64,000 nucleotides of DNA, from the NCBI GenBank assembly GCA_015068905.1, contig SVJQ01000004.1, forward strand, positions 1 to 64,000. Direction: 5' to 3'. The notes beneath the pieces were generated by a model. That model made no database searches. It saw nothing but the letters and a program-made list of their open reading frames with translations, and was not told where the DNA came from. Source of the stretch: Oscillospiraceae bacterium (GTDB lineage: Bacteria; Bacillota; Clostridia; UBA1381; UBA9506). This document shows positions 1-9,418 of this stretch, piece by piece. Made by a program: the position numbers and the translations under genes. Within the stretch, counting starts at the first letter, position 1. Every line of letters starts with the position of its first letter.

Positions 1-91
1 ATTGTTGCCAAAATTCTCATTTTATTATTCAATTAAATTTTGGTTTGTTTCTTTTGGATTTATTTTTGTTTATCGGTTAACCTCTATTGAA

Positions 92-116
92 CCACGCGAC
101 TATCGCGTGGTTTTCG
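92..116 (+). terminator. Short hairpin, possible terminator of an upstream gene
   Basis: An 8-bp stem (CCACGCGA / TCGCGTGG) with a 3-nt loop is followed by TTTTCGTT. It would end a plus-strand transcript entering from left of the window. The T run is imperfect, so the call is moderate. The rest of bases 1-120 is AT-rich and shows nothing else recognisable. Confidence 0.5.
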
Positions 117-122
117 TTATAC

Positions 123-160
123 AAAAAGACATGGATTATTAAACAATCCATGTCTTTTTT
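123..160 (-). terminator. Intrinsic terminator of the alanine/glycine symporter gene
   Basis: A long perfect stem (AAAAAGACATGGATT / AATCCATGTCTTTTT) is flanked by A and T runs, so it can work in both directions. It lies just past the stop codon of the minus-strand symporter gene. Confidence 0.8.
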
Positions 161-191
161 GCGGTCTGTGCATTTTGCTACAGCCCTTATA

Positions 192-1712
192 TTATAGCTT
201 TGCCTCCTGCTCTTTCTGCACATCCGGGAACACAGAAAGCATTGGCTTTACATCCTTACCCTTTAGTCGTCTTGCCACATAGTTCCGCGTGATTTTCATA
301 ACCAGACCGGAAAGGGCGATAACACCGATTAAGTTCGGTACCATCATCAGACCGTTAAAGGTATCTGAAATATCCCATGCAAGAGATGAGGTTAAAAGGG
401 CACCGCACAAAATGGTCACTAAGTGAATCACTTTATAAAGCATCTTTGTCTTTTCACCAAAGAGATATTCCCAAGCCTTGCCGCCGTAATGATCCCAACC
501 TAAAACCGTGGTAAAGGCAAAGAGCAAAATAGCAACGGCAATAAACCGCTCACCCCAGATACCAAACACACCTGAAAAAGCTTTGGCAACCAAGGTTGCA
601 TCACCGGCGCCCTTAAGCATCAGCGCACCCGTATCTAAATTAATAGCGCCGGATGTCAGAACAACTAACGCTGTCATAGTACAAACCACCATGGTATCGG
701 CAAAGACCTCAAAAATACCCCAAAGTCCCTGACGGACAGGCTCAACAACATTGGAATTTGAGTGCACCATAACAGAAGAGCCAAGACCTGCTTCATTTGA
801 GAACACGCCACGCTTGCAACCCTGCGTCACAATATCCTTAACCACGATACCTGTGACGCCTCCCAAGGCTGCAGGTACAGTAAAGGCATATTTAAAGATG
901 GCTTTAAAAGAAGCACCGATAGCATCATAGTTAACGCCAATAATAATTAACGAGCCAACAACAAAAAGGACAACCATCACCGGTACAACTTTTTCTGCAA
1001 AGCTTGCAATGCGCTTTAAACCACCTAAAATAATCAGCGCAGCAATTACAAGCAGGATAACACCGATTAGCAGGTGATATACAGAAACGCCCTCATACAG
1101 CATTTTTGTAGAAAGAGCAGGGATATCAAAAGCAGAAACCATATTCACTACAATTTTGTTAATCTGACCCATAGCACCAATACCAAAGGATGCTAAAATA
1201 CAGAAAATCGAGAACAGAATTGCAAGAATTTTACCGATATATTTACAGCCCTTAAAGCTTCCCAAACCATCCTGCAGATAATACATTGCACCGCCGGACC
1301 ACTCACCATCAGCATTTTTTCTGCGAAAGAAAATGCCCAACACGTTTTCTGAATAGTTTGTCATCATACCAAAAAAGGCAGCAACCCACATCCAGAACAC
1401 AGCACCGGGACCACCGCCCACAATCGCCGCCGCAACACCGGCAATGTTACCAACACCTATGGTTGCTGCAAGGGCTGTACAAAGAGCCTGAAACTGAGAT
1501 ATTGATTTCCCCTTCACATGACCGGAAACGTCTTTTTTGAAAATCTTACCTATGGTTTCAGAAAACCAATGACCAATGTGAGTAATCTGAAAAACACCGG
1601 TAACCACTGTCATCAAAACACCTGTTGCAAGGAGCAGATACAGCCCCTTACCCCATACAAAGCCGTTGATGCTGTTGTTAAAATCCGTTAGCCACTTGAA
1701 AAATTGTTCCAT
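192..1712 (-). CDS. AGCS-family sodium:alanine/glycine symporter
   Basis: This 506-residue membrane protein belongs to the alanine or glycine:cation symporter family (AGCS, SSF-like fold), which imports small neutral amino acids with Na+. About ten or more hydrophobic segments are visible. The N-terminal half holds a family-typical stretch (TIGVGNIAGVAAAIVGGGPGA, residues about 85-105) and residues 300-320 hold the conserved GLGSS region after SNEAG. Its length fits the family. The ATG follows a good AGGAGG. A tandem glycine riboswitch and a terminator lie directly upstream, so glycine is the likely substrate or at least the sensed ligand. The gene is monocistronic. Confidence 0.93.
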   Translation of the reverse strand: MEQFFKWLTDFNNSINGFVWGKGLYLLLATGVLMTVVTGVFQITHIGHWFSETIGKIFKKDVSGHVKGKSISQFQALCTALAATIGVGNIAGVAAAIVGGGPGAVFWMWVAAFFGMMTNYSENVLGIFFRRKNADGEWSGGAMYYLQDGLGSFKGCKYIGKILAILFSIFCILASFGIGAMGQINKIVVNMVSAFDIPALSTKMLYEGVSVYHLLIGVILLVIAALIILGGLKRIASFAEKVVPVMVVLFVVGSLIIIGVNYDAIGASFKAIFKYAFTVPAALGGVTGIVVKDIVTQGCKRGVFSNEAGLGSSVMVHSNSNVVEPVRQGLWGIFEVFADTMVVCTMTALVVLTSGAINLDTGALMLKGAGDATLVAKAFSGVFGIWGERFIAVAILLFAFTTVLGWDHYGGKAWEYLFGEKTKMLYKVIHLVTILCGALLTSSLAWDISDTFNGLMMVPNLIGVIALSGLVMKITRNYVARRLKGKDVKPMLSVFPDVQKEQEAKL

Positions 1713-1744
1713 TAAAAATCCTCCTGTTTGCTGCTAAATAAAGC

Positions 1745-1778
1745 AAAAAACGGAGCTTTTGCATACACAAAAACTCCG
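1745..1778 (-). terminator. Riboswitch expression platform (intrinsic terminator)
   Basis: On the minus strand CGGAGTTTTTG and CAAAAGCTCCG form an 11-bp stem with one G-U pair, followed by TTTTTTG. It lies between the glycine aptamers and the symporter start codon, so it is the likely transcription-control switch. A second CGGAG in the 3' strand of the last aptamer helix could take part in the competing fold; this is inference. Confidence 0.82.
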
Positions 1779-1807
1779 CGTAAAAATCAAAGCCTTCTAA
1801 GACCTTT

Positions 1808-1985
1808 ACCTCCGTCCTTTTGCCTGAGAGATTAACCCTTGTGGGTCTTACACCTTCGGCATCCTTTTTGGTTCATAATATGAACCGGACTTCTCCGGAG
1901 CGCTATCCGTCTGCAGTCATTGCACATTGGCGCCTGAGAGCATTACTCCTTCGGCAAGGCTACTGCCTTTCTCCTACACACTTCA
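1808..1985 (-). promoter_or_regulatory. Tandem glycine riboswitch
   Basis: Read on the minus strand, two aptamers follow one another. Each carries the glycine-riboswitch hallmarks: GCCGAAGGAGTAA then CTCTCAGGC in the first, and GCCGAAGGTGTAA then CTCTCAGGCAAAAGGAC in the second. The linker contains GACTGCAGACGGATAG. The architecture matches the tandem class, and the downstream symporter is a known target type for this riboswitch. Whether glycine turns the gene on or off cannot be read with certainty; transporter genes of this kind are often turned off. Confidence 0.93.
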
Positions 1986-2053
1986 CTTAGCATACATATT
2001 TAATTAAATTTATTATAGTATAGATCTGACTGTTTGTCAACTCAAAAGGTACA

Positions 2054-2965
2054 TTACTTTACAATTACTACGATTCTTTCGTCTCCGTTCCAATCAACCT
2101 TTGCATCCATTGCCTCAGCAACAGCGCGCAGGGGCAGATAGGTTCTGCCGCCTACGATAAACGGTGCAACATCTAATGAAAAGGCTTCTGAATTTTTTTG
2201 TGCCACATCTGAACCAACACCAAACAACAAAGCTGTACCGTCTTTACCAATCATAGATACCATCTGGTTTGCGTCATCCCAGTTAACTTTATAGCCTAAC
2301 GTTTCTGCAACCGCTCTGATAGGCACCATGGTTCTGCCTTCAATAATCATCGGTGCCACATCAGGGCGAATGATCTCATCATTAATTGTGATTTTGATTG
2401 CACCAATTTCATAGGAAAGAGTTTCCAGCATATTATACAAATCTATAAAGTTGTTTTCGTCATCACGTCTTTCGTACTCATAAAAATATAAATGACCGTT
2501 TTGCGCTGTAACATAGCAATATCGGTAAAACCTTGTCGCATCGTAGCCGGTTGCATTGGCAGTATATATTTTTTCATATTTGTAATAAGCAATACCATTG
2601 TGGTATTCAATGCCGTCATTTACATAATCGGTTGTAACGTTCACATAGATATTGTCATTATGCGAGGATAAATCCTGAGACAGTTTAGAATCAGAATAAA
2701 CCTCTTCACATATTGCCTTTATCGCATCTACACCAACCATCTCCAAAGAATACCCTATATCATTACGGTAAGTTTCTATGACGATAGTTTCATTTGTTCT
2801 TCTGTGTTCAAATACGTATGTGTTCTGATCTCCCACATCTGTCCAAGTATCCGGCAACGTAAAAGAAATGCCAAAGCCCGTATCGTCAATCCTTTCGGCA
2901 AAAGTTGTAACCGACATACCCAGAACCAGACAAACCACCATTAAAACACTGATAATTTTTTTCAT
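2054..2965 (-). CDS. Secreted protein with copper amine oxidase N-terminal-like stalk domain
   Basis: The 303-residue product starts with a signal peptide (basic KK, hydrophobic core, cleavage near TFA-ER at about residue 23). Residues about 25-185 form a domain I do not recognise. Residues about 190-303 are a Cu_amine_oxidN1 'stalk' domain made of two similar units, visible as GRTMVPIRAVAETLGYKVNW and GRTYLPLRAVAEAMDAKVDW. Such domains are common on clostridial cell-surface proteins and carry no oxidase activity. It is the last gene of the minus-strand envelope operon, 31 bp after the SPFH gene. The function is unknown beyond an extracytoplasmic location. Confidence 0.85.
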   Translation of the reverse strand: MKKIISVLMVVCLVLGMSVTTFAERIDDTGFGISFTLPDTWTDVGDQNTYVFEHRRTNETIVIETYRNDIGYSLEMVGVDAIKAICEEVYSDSKLSQDLSSHNDNIYVNVTTDYVNDGIEYHNGIAYYKYEKIYTANATGYDATRFYRYCYVTAQNGHLYFYEYERRDDENNFIDLYNMLETLSYEIGAIKITINDEIIRPDVAPMIIEGRTMVPIRAVAETLGYKVNWDDANQMVSMIGKDGTALLFGVGSDVAQKNSEAFSLDVAPFIVGGRTYLPLRAVAEAMDAKVDWNGDERIVVIVK

Positions 2966-2996
2966 AATAATCTACCTCTTTTCTACATTCTTTAAT

Positions 2997-3950
2997 TTAT
3001 TCCTTATCACAACATGGGTCAGCTTTTTGGGCTACCGGTGCATCAGCGCCGGGTGCCGTTGTATCGCCAATGCCTGTCACTTCAGAAAACATAACATTAG
3101 ATTTTGCCATCTCTACCGTATCGGTAGGAATAATAATTTTAGATGCCTTTCCGTCTGACATAGCAACCAATGCTTCATACTTTTTAAGCTCTAAAACAGC
3201 TGCATCAGCACCGGCTTTTTTCAAAGCTTCAAGACCGTCAGCCTCTGCCTTTTTCTTTAAATAAATCGCTTTGGATTCACCTTCAGCACGGGCAATACGG
3301 GCATCTCTTTCACCCTCTGCCGCCAGAATCATCGCCTGCTTGTCGCCCTCTGCACGGGTAATGGCTGCTGCTTTGTGACCTTCAGCTTGCAACATGGTTT
3401 CACGTCTTTCGCGTTCTGCCTTCATCTGCTTTTCCATGGCATTCTGAATTTCTTTGGGCGGAATAATATTTTTAAGCTCCACGCGGTTTACTTTAATGCC
3501 CCACTTATCCGTTGCTTCATCTAATATGCTTGTCATCTTCGCATTAATGGTATCACGCGAGGTCAGAGTGCCGTCAAGTTCCAGCTCACCAACTAAGTTT
3601 CTCAAGGTTGTTGCCGCAAGATTTGCAAGGGCTGAAATCGGGCTCACAGCGCCATACGCAAACAGTTTTGCATCATACACAGCATAGTAGATAACCGTAT
3701 CAATCTGCATGGTAACATTATCTTTTGTAATAACCGGCTGCGGCGGTGAATCCAGAACCTGCTCCTGCAGGGTAACCTTTTTTGACACCTTTTCCAAAAG
3801 GGGAATTTTAAAGTGAATCCCGGCTGTCCAAGTGGTTTTATACTTACCCAAAAATTCAATGACATACTCGTGTGCCTGAGGCACAATTTTCAGGCACGAT
3901 CCCAAAAGGGATATAACCAACAACACAATTAAACCTAATACATATTCCAT
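2997..3950 (-). CDS. SPFH/band 7 (stomatin-like) membrane protein
   Basis: The 317-residue protein has one N-terminal membrane segment (residues about 3-20), an SPFH domain (about 25-200, with IPLLEKVSKKVTLQEQ and VITKDNVTMQIDTVIYY), and a helical Ala/Glu-rich stretch with AEGDKQAMILAAEGERDARI typical of stomatin/QmcA proteins. These proteins oligomerise in membrane microdomains and often act with proteases or NfeD partners; no nfeD gene is adjacent here. The C-terminal tail ends in a Cys pair (DPCCDKE). It follows the GT4-CsaB gene by 41 bp, so it is probably in the same transcript. Confidence 0.9.
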   Translation of the reverse strand: MEYVLGLIVLLVISLLGSCLKIVPQAHEYVIEFLGKYKTTWTAGIHFKIPLLEKVSKKVTLQEQVLDSPPQPVITKDNVTMQIDTVIYYAVYDAKLFAYGAVSPISALANLAATTLRNLVGELELDGTLTSRDTINAKMTSILDEATDKWGIKVNRVELKNIIPPKEIQNAMEKQMKAERERRETMLQAEGHKAAAITRAEGDKQAMILAAEGERDARIARAEGESKAIYLKKKAEADGLEALKKAGADAAVLELKKYEALVAMSDGKASKIIIPTDTVEMAKSNVMFSEVTGIGDTTAPGADAPVAQKADPCCDKE

Positions 3951-3991
3951 ATTTCATCTCTCCTTTTAATTTTTATAGATAACAGATAATT

Positions 3992-6196
3992 TTATCTGCC
4001 TATCATTTTCAACGCTTTTTCTGTGTTTTGCTTGGCTCTGTCACGAAGCTCCTGATAAGCCATATTCACGGGCTGTCTATAGGCATTCTCCATCGCCCCA
4101 GAAAGCGCCTCGCAGGTCAAATTCTCAACATTACAAATGTCATGCAGCCCCACATATTCCATAAAACCGTCAATCTTGGGGTCATAGCGCAGACCAACTG
4201 TTTTCACACCTTGCGAAACCGAATAAATCATACTGTGCAATCGCATGGCAACGTTGAGCTTTGACCGGCTGATAACGCCAATCGTTTCTTTAATACCAAT
4301 GTTCCCATCCAGCACATACGCCCGTGAACCAATCTGCTTTTGAATGTCCTGTGCCATTGGAACATCGTGAGGATACTGCATGGGCACAAGCAAAACAATC
4401 AAATCATGTTTCTCAGAAAATGCTTTCAGCGCTTTTGCAACTTCTATATTGAAATCAGGTGCATTTTTCTTCCACTCTCTGACCGCTACTGTCATATAGT
4501 CTGCCTCAGGAATGTTTGCAGCAGAAAGCAGTCTGAGCCGCTCTTTTTCAGAGCACCCGGTCAGAAGCATAGCCGGATCCGCCGTCAGGGTGATGTCCTT
4601 TTGAATATCCAGCGCCTGCATCCGCTCCAGGGATGCCTTATCACGAGTGGTAATCACATCCACACACTCGTTGATTGTTTTAACCGTAACCTTTTGGTTA
4701 GAGGCTTTATTGATAGGACCAAAGCCGTTTGCAAACTGCATAACCTTCATGCCGCAAGCCTTAGCAAGCTTAATAACAGAAAGATAATACCACAAAGACT
4801 TGCTGCTGGTTTCATCCTGCAGCAGAGAGCCACCGCCAAAAATAAGCCCCCGGGTTTTCTTGAACACTTGCTTAACCTTTCCCATTTTGAGTCTGTGCAC
4901 GGCATCAATCCGATAAATCTTTGCTGTTTCCTTCGGTCGGTTTGATAAGACCACAATGCGTACATCTTTATTTTCTTTTTTTAACTCTTCAGTCAAAGCA
5001 AGCAACAGGGCATCATCGCCATTGTTGCGAAAGCCGTAATAACCCGACACCGCAAAATCATACTGCTTGTCATCGTGATAATCTTTGATAATGCTCTCAT
5101 AAATCGCCACATGGTCGCTGGCAAATTTTTCGTTTGAGAACAGGGTTGTGGCGCGTTCCTGTATGTTTTGCCCCATCTCAGAAAGCAGCTTCGGGTTATC
5201 CAATAGTACGGCAAGCTTTTCTGCCATTTCATGATAGTCACCGCTATTAAACAAATAGCCCGTTTCATCATCAATGATGAAAGACGGAATGCCACCCACC
5301 CGAGAAGCAACCATAGGCTTACCCAAGGCAGCACCCTCAAGCATTGAATAAGGAAAGCTTTCGCAAAGCGAAGTCAGACAGTTAATGTCAATGATGTTCC
5401 AGAACGCATAAATGTCTCTTTCAAAGCCCAAGAAGCGGATTGAATCTGAAAAGCCTGTTTTTTGGGCAAGAGATACCAGCTTATCTTTTTCAACACCATC
5501 GCCGGCAATTAAAAACTCTACATTTTTATGTGTTTTTAAAACTTCTCCGGCAGCTTTGATGAAAACATCCACACCCTTGACAACGTCAAAACGAGCGGCA
5601 ATACCTACATATATTTTGTTGGCATCATACACAAAGCCGTGTTTTTTTGCATATTCTTCTTTCGGCATAATCTCTGTCGGCACCTGGGAAAAATCCATAC
5701 CGTTATAAATGGTATAAATTCCGTTTGGGCGAAAGCCACGTTCAATAAGCATATCTTTAAAATTATCCGAAACTGCCATATGATACGGAATTTTCTTCAA
5801 GGCACGCTTGTTAAGACTAGTAAAAAAGATTTTTTTAACAGGCTCGTCAAAATCCAGAAGATAGTCACTGTGTATCGTAGTGACCGTGGGGATTTTAATT
5901 TTTTTCATAACAAACTCTGCAACAAAGTTAGCACGGGCACCGTGTACATGAAAAACATCAAAACCCTCTTGATTAATCATCTTTGCAATATCATTCACAA
6001 CGGATAAATCGAATCTGTTTTTCTGCAAAAACAAAACGTTGTCAACGCCCTGCTCTTGCAGTTCCTGATAAAAAACGCCGTCAAGCAGGCAGGCAACCCG
6101 AACCGTTACTTTATGTTTCAGTTTATCCAGCAGTGAAAACAGATGTGTTTTCGCACCGCCGCTGTCGCCGCCCGATATCAGATGAAGTACTTTCAT
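3992..6196 (-). CDS. Fused GT4 glycosyltransferase and CsaB-type polysaccharide pyruvyl transferase
   Basis: Two enzymes are joined in 734 residues. Residues 1 to about 375 are a GT-B glycosyltransferase of family 4 (GGDSGGAKTHLF near the start, then CESFPYSMLEGAALGKPMVAS as acceptor/donor loop). From about 380 to the end is a polysaccharide pyruvyl transferase of the CsaB type (YYGFRNNGDDALLLAL, GGGSLLQDETSSKSLWYY, AMRLHSMIYSVSQGVKTVGL). CsaB adds ketal pyruvate to secondary wall polymer, the ligand of SLH domains. The fusion would place sugar transfer and pyruvylation on one polypeptide in the cytoplasm. An SLH protein occurs at 53.9 kb. The reading frame is intact with no sign of a sequencing artefact. 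Confidence 0.9.
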   Translation of the reverse strand: MKVLHLISGGDSGGAKTHLFSLLDKLKHKVTVRVACLLDGVFYQELQEQGVDNVLFLQKNRFDLSVVNDIAKMINQEGFDVFHVHGARANFVAEFVMKKIKIPTVTTIHSDYLLDFDEPVKKIFFTSLNKRALKKIPYHMAVSDNFKDMLIERGFRPNGIYTIYNGMDFSQVPTEIMPKEEYAKKHGFVYDANKIYVGIAARFDVVKGVDVFIKAAGEVLKTHKNVEFLIAGDGVEKDKLVSLAQKTGFSDSIRFLGFERDIYAFWNIIDINCLTSLCESFPYSMLEGAALGKPMVASRVGGIPSFIIDDETGYLFNSGDYHEMAEKLAVLLDNPKLLSEMGQNIQERATTLFSNEKFASDHVAIYESIIKDYHDDKQYDFAVSGYYGFRNNGDDALLLALTEELKKENKDVRIVVLSNRPKETAKIYRIDAVHRLKMGKVKQVFKKTRGLIFGGGSLLQDETSSKSLWYYLSVIKLAKACGMKVMQFANGFGPINKASNQKVTVKTINECVDVITTRDKASLERMQALDIQKDITLTADPAMLLTGCSEKERLRLLSAANIPEADYMTVAVREWKKNAPDFNIEVAKALKAFSEKHDLIVLLVPMQYPHDVPMAQDIQKQIGSRAYVLDGNIGIKETIGVISRSKLNVAMRLHSMIYSVSQGVKTVGLRYDPKIDGFMEYVGLHDICNVENLTCEALSGAMENAYRQPVNMAYQELRDRAKQNTEKALKMIGR

Positions 6197-6270
6197 GTCC
6201 CTGTCCTCTCAATCGTCTCGTTTCTTACAAGTTGTATCATCAAATGCAAACATTGTTTTTGTAAAATCAA

Positions 6271-6744
6271 CTATTCCTCTATTTTCTCAATGCCGGATAC
6301 CCGACCAAAAATTTTTGTATTGCCGGCACGCAAAGCCAACGAGTGGCCTACACCATATCGTGCAACCCCTACCGTGATCCCGTGTTCAAACTCCTTAGCA
6401 GAAACCCGAGCAACCAGCGTTACGCTGTTTGCATCTTCCTTTGAGGTAAGTTTCAGCTGTCCCTCTGCCGTTTCTACATAATTCTGCGAGGGACCCAGCT
6501 CTACAGTTTCAACCACACCCAAAGAAACTTTTTTATCATCATCGGTGACGGCATCGCCTTTTTTAATCAGCTCTGCTTCATGACCGGGAACATCTTCACA
6601 AAAAAAGCTGACGTGATACCATGATACTGTTTCTGTACTTGCGCGGTCAGAAAAGAGTTGCATACCCACAATGCCGACAGCGGCAATAACAACCGCCACA
6701 ATTATGGCATCAACCACATTAAACCTTGCTTTTTTCTTTTCCAT
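6271..6744 (-). CDS. DUF4330 family membrane-anchored protein
   Basis: This 157-residue protein has a short basic N-terminus, a single membrane segment (VVDAIIVAVVIAAVGIVGM, residues about 10-28) and a small extracytoplasmic domain of mostly beta character. The pattern fits DUF4330, which I know from clostridial envelope-polysaccharide loci near csaB and murJ; its biochemical role is unknown. It sits between two glycosyltransferase genes in the same orientation, with gaps of 21 and 74 bp, so it is presumably an accessory factor of wall-polymer assembly or export. Confidence 0.75.
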   Translation of the reverse strand: MEKKKARFNVVDAIIVAVVIAAVGIVGMQLFSDRASTETVSWYHVSFFCEDVPGHEAELIKKGDAVTDDDKKVSLGVVETVELGPSQNYVETAEGQLKLTSKEDANSVTLVARVSAKEFEHGITVGVARYGVGHSLALRAGNTKIFGRVSGIEKIEE

Positions 6745-6765
6745 TGAAAACGTCTCCTCTTCAGA

Positions 6766-7857
6766 TTAAAAATAATATTGAAATGTTTCTTTCAAAAGCT
6801 CATCAAGATTAAATCTGCTGAGCGCCGCCTTGCGGGCATTCTGAGAGAATTTTTCATACCCTTCTGTATCTTCAATCATGGTTTTGATTGCCTGAGCCAT
6901 AGCCTTAGTGTCCCCATATTCAACCAAAAAACCACAATTCGTTTCATCATTTACAATATCCGAATTTCCACCAACATCCGTTGCTACAATAGGCAGGGCA
7001 TGGTCAAGTGCCTCTACAATCGCAAAGGAAAGTGCTTCAAAACATTTGGCTGAGTTGACATACAAATCGCTCATGGCTAAAATCTCCTGACTGTCCTTGC
7101 GGAAGCCAAGCTGACGGATCTCGTTTTCAAGCCCCAACCGCTCTATCTGTTCTTTCACTTCATCAAACAGCTCACCATCACCAACATATAAAACAACAAA
7201 CTTTTTATCTGTCATTTTCTTCAGCTCATTAACGCTGTCAGTAAAGTAATCAAGACCCTTGGCAATGTGATATCTTGCAAGGGTTGTAATCACAAAGGTA
7301 TCGGGATCAATGCCGAATTCCTGTCTTTTTTCCATATTTTTTTCTACGCTTTCAGAAGGGGTGATACCATTAAAGACAACCACAATTTTATCTGCCGATA
7401 CCCCGTTACCAATGAGCAGCTCCTTACCCTTGTTGCACACAGAAATAATTTTGTGGTTGTGCTTGGTGAACAGTCTGTTGGTGATGCGCCAGGGCAAAGA
7501 ATTTTTTAAGGTCAGGTGACAGGTATACACCACCCGCACCTCAGGATTATAACGCTTTGACAAAATGGCAATGTAATTTTCTCTGGGATACTGGGTGTGA
7601 ATCACGTCAATTTTATGTTCACGGCAGTATGCCGCCAGGGCTTTTGCCGCTTTTAAGTCAAAGGGGTTTTTCATTGTCAACTGAAAGCAGGGAATGCCCA
7701 GTTCCTGCATCTGTTCGAGCAACAGCCCCGGCTCAGAGTAGGCAAAATAACACTCTGCATCCACTCCGTTATAGGTTTTCACTAGATTATAAACATATTT
7801 TTCCGTACCTGCTTTGCCGGCATGGTTAATGAGATATAAAACTTTCAATTTAGACAT
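6766..7857 (-). CDS. GT4-family glycosyltransferase
   Basis: This 363-residue GT-B fold enzyme has the N-terminal acceptor domain signature (HAGKAGTEKYVYNLVK, residues about 12-27) and a C-terminal nucleotide-sugar domain with a retaining GT4 EX7E-like region (EALSFAIVEALDHALPIVATDVGG, about 273-296). It should transfer a sugar from a nucleotide or lipid donor during wall or capsular polymer synthesis at the inner face of the membrane. Its start lies 1 bp after the stop of the upstream murJ-like gene, which argues for translational coupling. The acceptor cannot be told from sequence. Confidence 0.9.
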   Translation of the reverse strand: MSKLKVLYLINHAGKAGTEKYVYNLVKTYNGVDAECYFAYSEPGLLLEQMQELGIPCFQLTMKNPFDLKAAKALAAYCREHKIDVIHTQYPRENYIAILSKRYNPEVRVVYTCHLTLKNSLPWRITNRLFTKHNHKIISVCNKGKELLIGNGVSADKIVVVFNGITPSESVEKNMEKRQEFGIDPDTFVITTLARYHIAKGLDYFTDSVNELKKMTDKKFVVLYVGDGELFDEVKEQIERLGLENEIRQLGFRKDSQEILAMSDLYVNSAKCFEALSFAIVEALDHALPIVATDVGGNSDIVNDETNCGFLVEYGDTKAMAQAIKTMIEDTEGYEKFSQNARKAALSRFNLDELLKETFQYYF

Positions 7858-7858
7858 G

Positions 7859-9400
7859 TTATTTCTCTCCTCTTTTTAAAAACTTGAATAAAAGCTCTGT
7901 CACCGGTGTAATTTTCAGAACAACCGCCATAATCACATATACCAAAGCCCCTGCACCCACAGGCACAAACAGGCTGATAATACGGCTTACAACCGTTCCC
8001 GCATCCGGCAGCAGGGCATTTAACAACTCTACTACCAAAAACATAATTAGGGATGCGATGATACTCTTTACTATCAGCACGCCTAACCCCTTGGCAAAGG
8101 TGCCGATTTTCTTTCTCACTACAAATAAAAGAACACACATACCAATCAGCGAAGCACAGCTATAGGCAAGGGGAATACCATAAGCACCTAAAAACTGAAT
8201 TAAAATCAGGCTGATTGAAATGTTAGCCACCATAATCACAAGACCGTTCACAGCGCTGATGACGGTGTTACCCAAAGAATAGAGGGCACGGTCTAAAATT
8301 TCTTTATAACCAACGCCTAAAATACCGATGGCATAAACTGCCAAAAGCATTGCAGCTTTGTTAATATCTCCCGGAGTAATCTGCCCCCAGCCGGCAAGCA
8401 GAGTCAAAAGGCTGTTGCGAACACCGATAAAACCAAAGGTCATGGGAATGAGCAGCGCACTCATGCTCATCAGCACACGAAGCAACGTTGCCCTGTATTC
8501 ATCCATATTGCCCTTTGACGCACTTTCCGTCAGTTTCGGATAGATAACCGCCGTAACGGCAAATACCAGCGCCAGAACCATCTGCAGGGTCAGGTTCTGC
8601 ACATAGGTCAGAAGGGTAACCATTCCTTCAAAGCGGGCAATCATCGTTACGTTATACAGCATATTAAGCTGATAGGCACCCACGCCAAGCTGCACGGGAA
8701 TCGCCATTTTGCCGGCTTTGATAATGTCCGGATGCTTAATCTGAAAAGACGGCTTGTAGTAATACCCTTCGCGAATCAGCGGCGGAATCAATATCAATGC
8801 CTGCAGCGAAAGACCAATCACCGTCGCAACCAAAAGGCCTGAGATGCCAAAGGTGTCACCTAAAAACAAGGTATATACAATCACCACCAGACTGGACGGC
8901 ACCGTTACAAATGCCGGCAGCTTGTACCGCCCCATGGATTGCAGCATCCCCTGAAAAATGTAGTTCAGCGCATAGAAAAACATAACAGGAAAAACAATCA
9001 TCAGGGCCTTGACCGTAAAGGAATACAGCTCCTTTTTCTCAGCAAATGCCGTGTATTTCGGCAAAATGGGTGAAATAGCAAACCCAATCAGCATCAAAAC
9101 AAAAGTGAGCGCCAAAGATACTGTAATGATGTTATCTGCAAACTTTTTCGCCTCAGTAAGCTGACCCTTTGCCCTGTGGCCTACATAAATGGGAATCACC
9201 ACCGTTGAAAGTGCCGTTCCGATACAGGTAAACACAATATTGGGTATGCTGATAACATACGAATAGATATTTAGGTATTCATTGGCCACCCCGTAGTGCG
9301 CCATGTAAAACTGAACACTAAAGAGCGACAAAAGTTTTGACAGTATGGTAATCAAAAGAACCGGACTGACGGCTCCTAAAATATTTTTTTCTCTCTTCAA
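7859..9400 (-). CDS. murJ: MurJ/MviN-type lipid II flippase
   Basis: This 513-residue integral membrane protein of the MOP exporter superfamily has about 14 hydrophobic segments over its whole length. The N-terminus (SPVLLITILSKLLSLFSVQF) and GMLQSMGRYKLPAFVTVPSS around residues 155-175 fit the MviN/MurJ and polysaccharide flippase group. MurJ flips lipid II to the outer leaflet. Because it lies among wall-polymer glycosyltransferases rather than in the dcw cluster, a role in flipping another undecaprenyl-linked glycan is a real alternative. It follows the acyltransferase gene by 18 bp. Confidence 0.82.
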   Translation of the reverse strand: MKREKNILGAVSPVLLITILSKLLSLFSVQFYMAHYGVANEYLNIYSYVISIPNIVFTCIGTALSTVVIPIYVGHRAKGQLTEAKKFADNIITVSLALTFVLMLIGFAISPILPKYTAFAEKKELYSFTVKALMIVFPVMFFYALNYIFQGMLQSMGRYKLPAFVTVPSSLVVIVYTLFLGDTFGISGLLVATVIGLSLQALILIPPLIREGYYYKPSFQIKHPDIIKAGKMAIPVQLGVGAYQLNMLYNVTMIARFEGMVTLLTYVQNLTLQMVLALVFAVTAVIYPKLTESASKGNMDEYRATLLRVLMSMSALLIPMTFGFIGVRNSLLTLLAGWGQITPGDINKAAMLLAVYAIGILGVGYKEILDRALYSLGNTVISAVNGLVIMVANISISLILIQFLGAYGIPLAYSCASLIGMCVLLFVVRKKIGTFAKGLGVLIVKSIIASLIMFLVVELLNALLPDAGTVVSRIISLFVPVGAGALVYVIMAVVLKITPVTELLFKFLKRGEK

Positions 9401-9418
9401 AGTAAACAGCTCCTAAGC

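Noticed and set aside
4340-4945. 201-residue plus-strand ORF
   Set aside because: Antisense to the GT4-CsaB gene; rich in Cys, His and Arg without domain signal.
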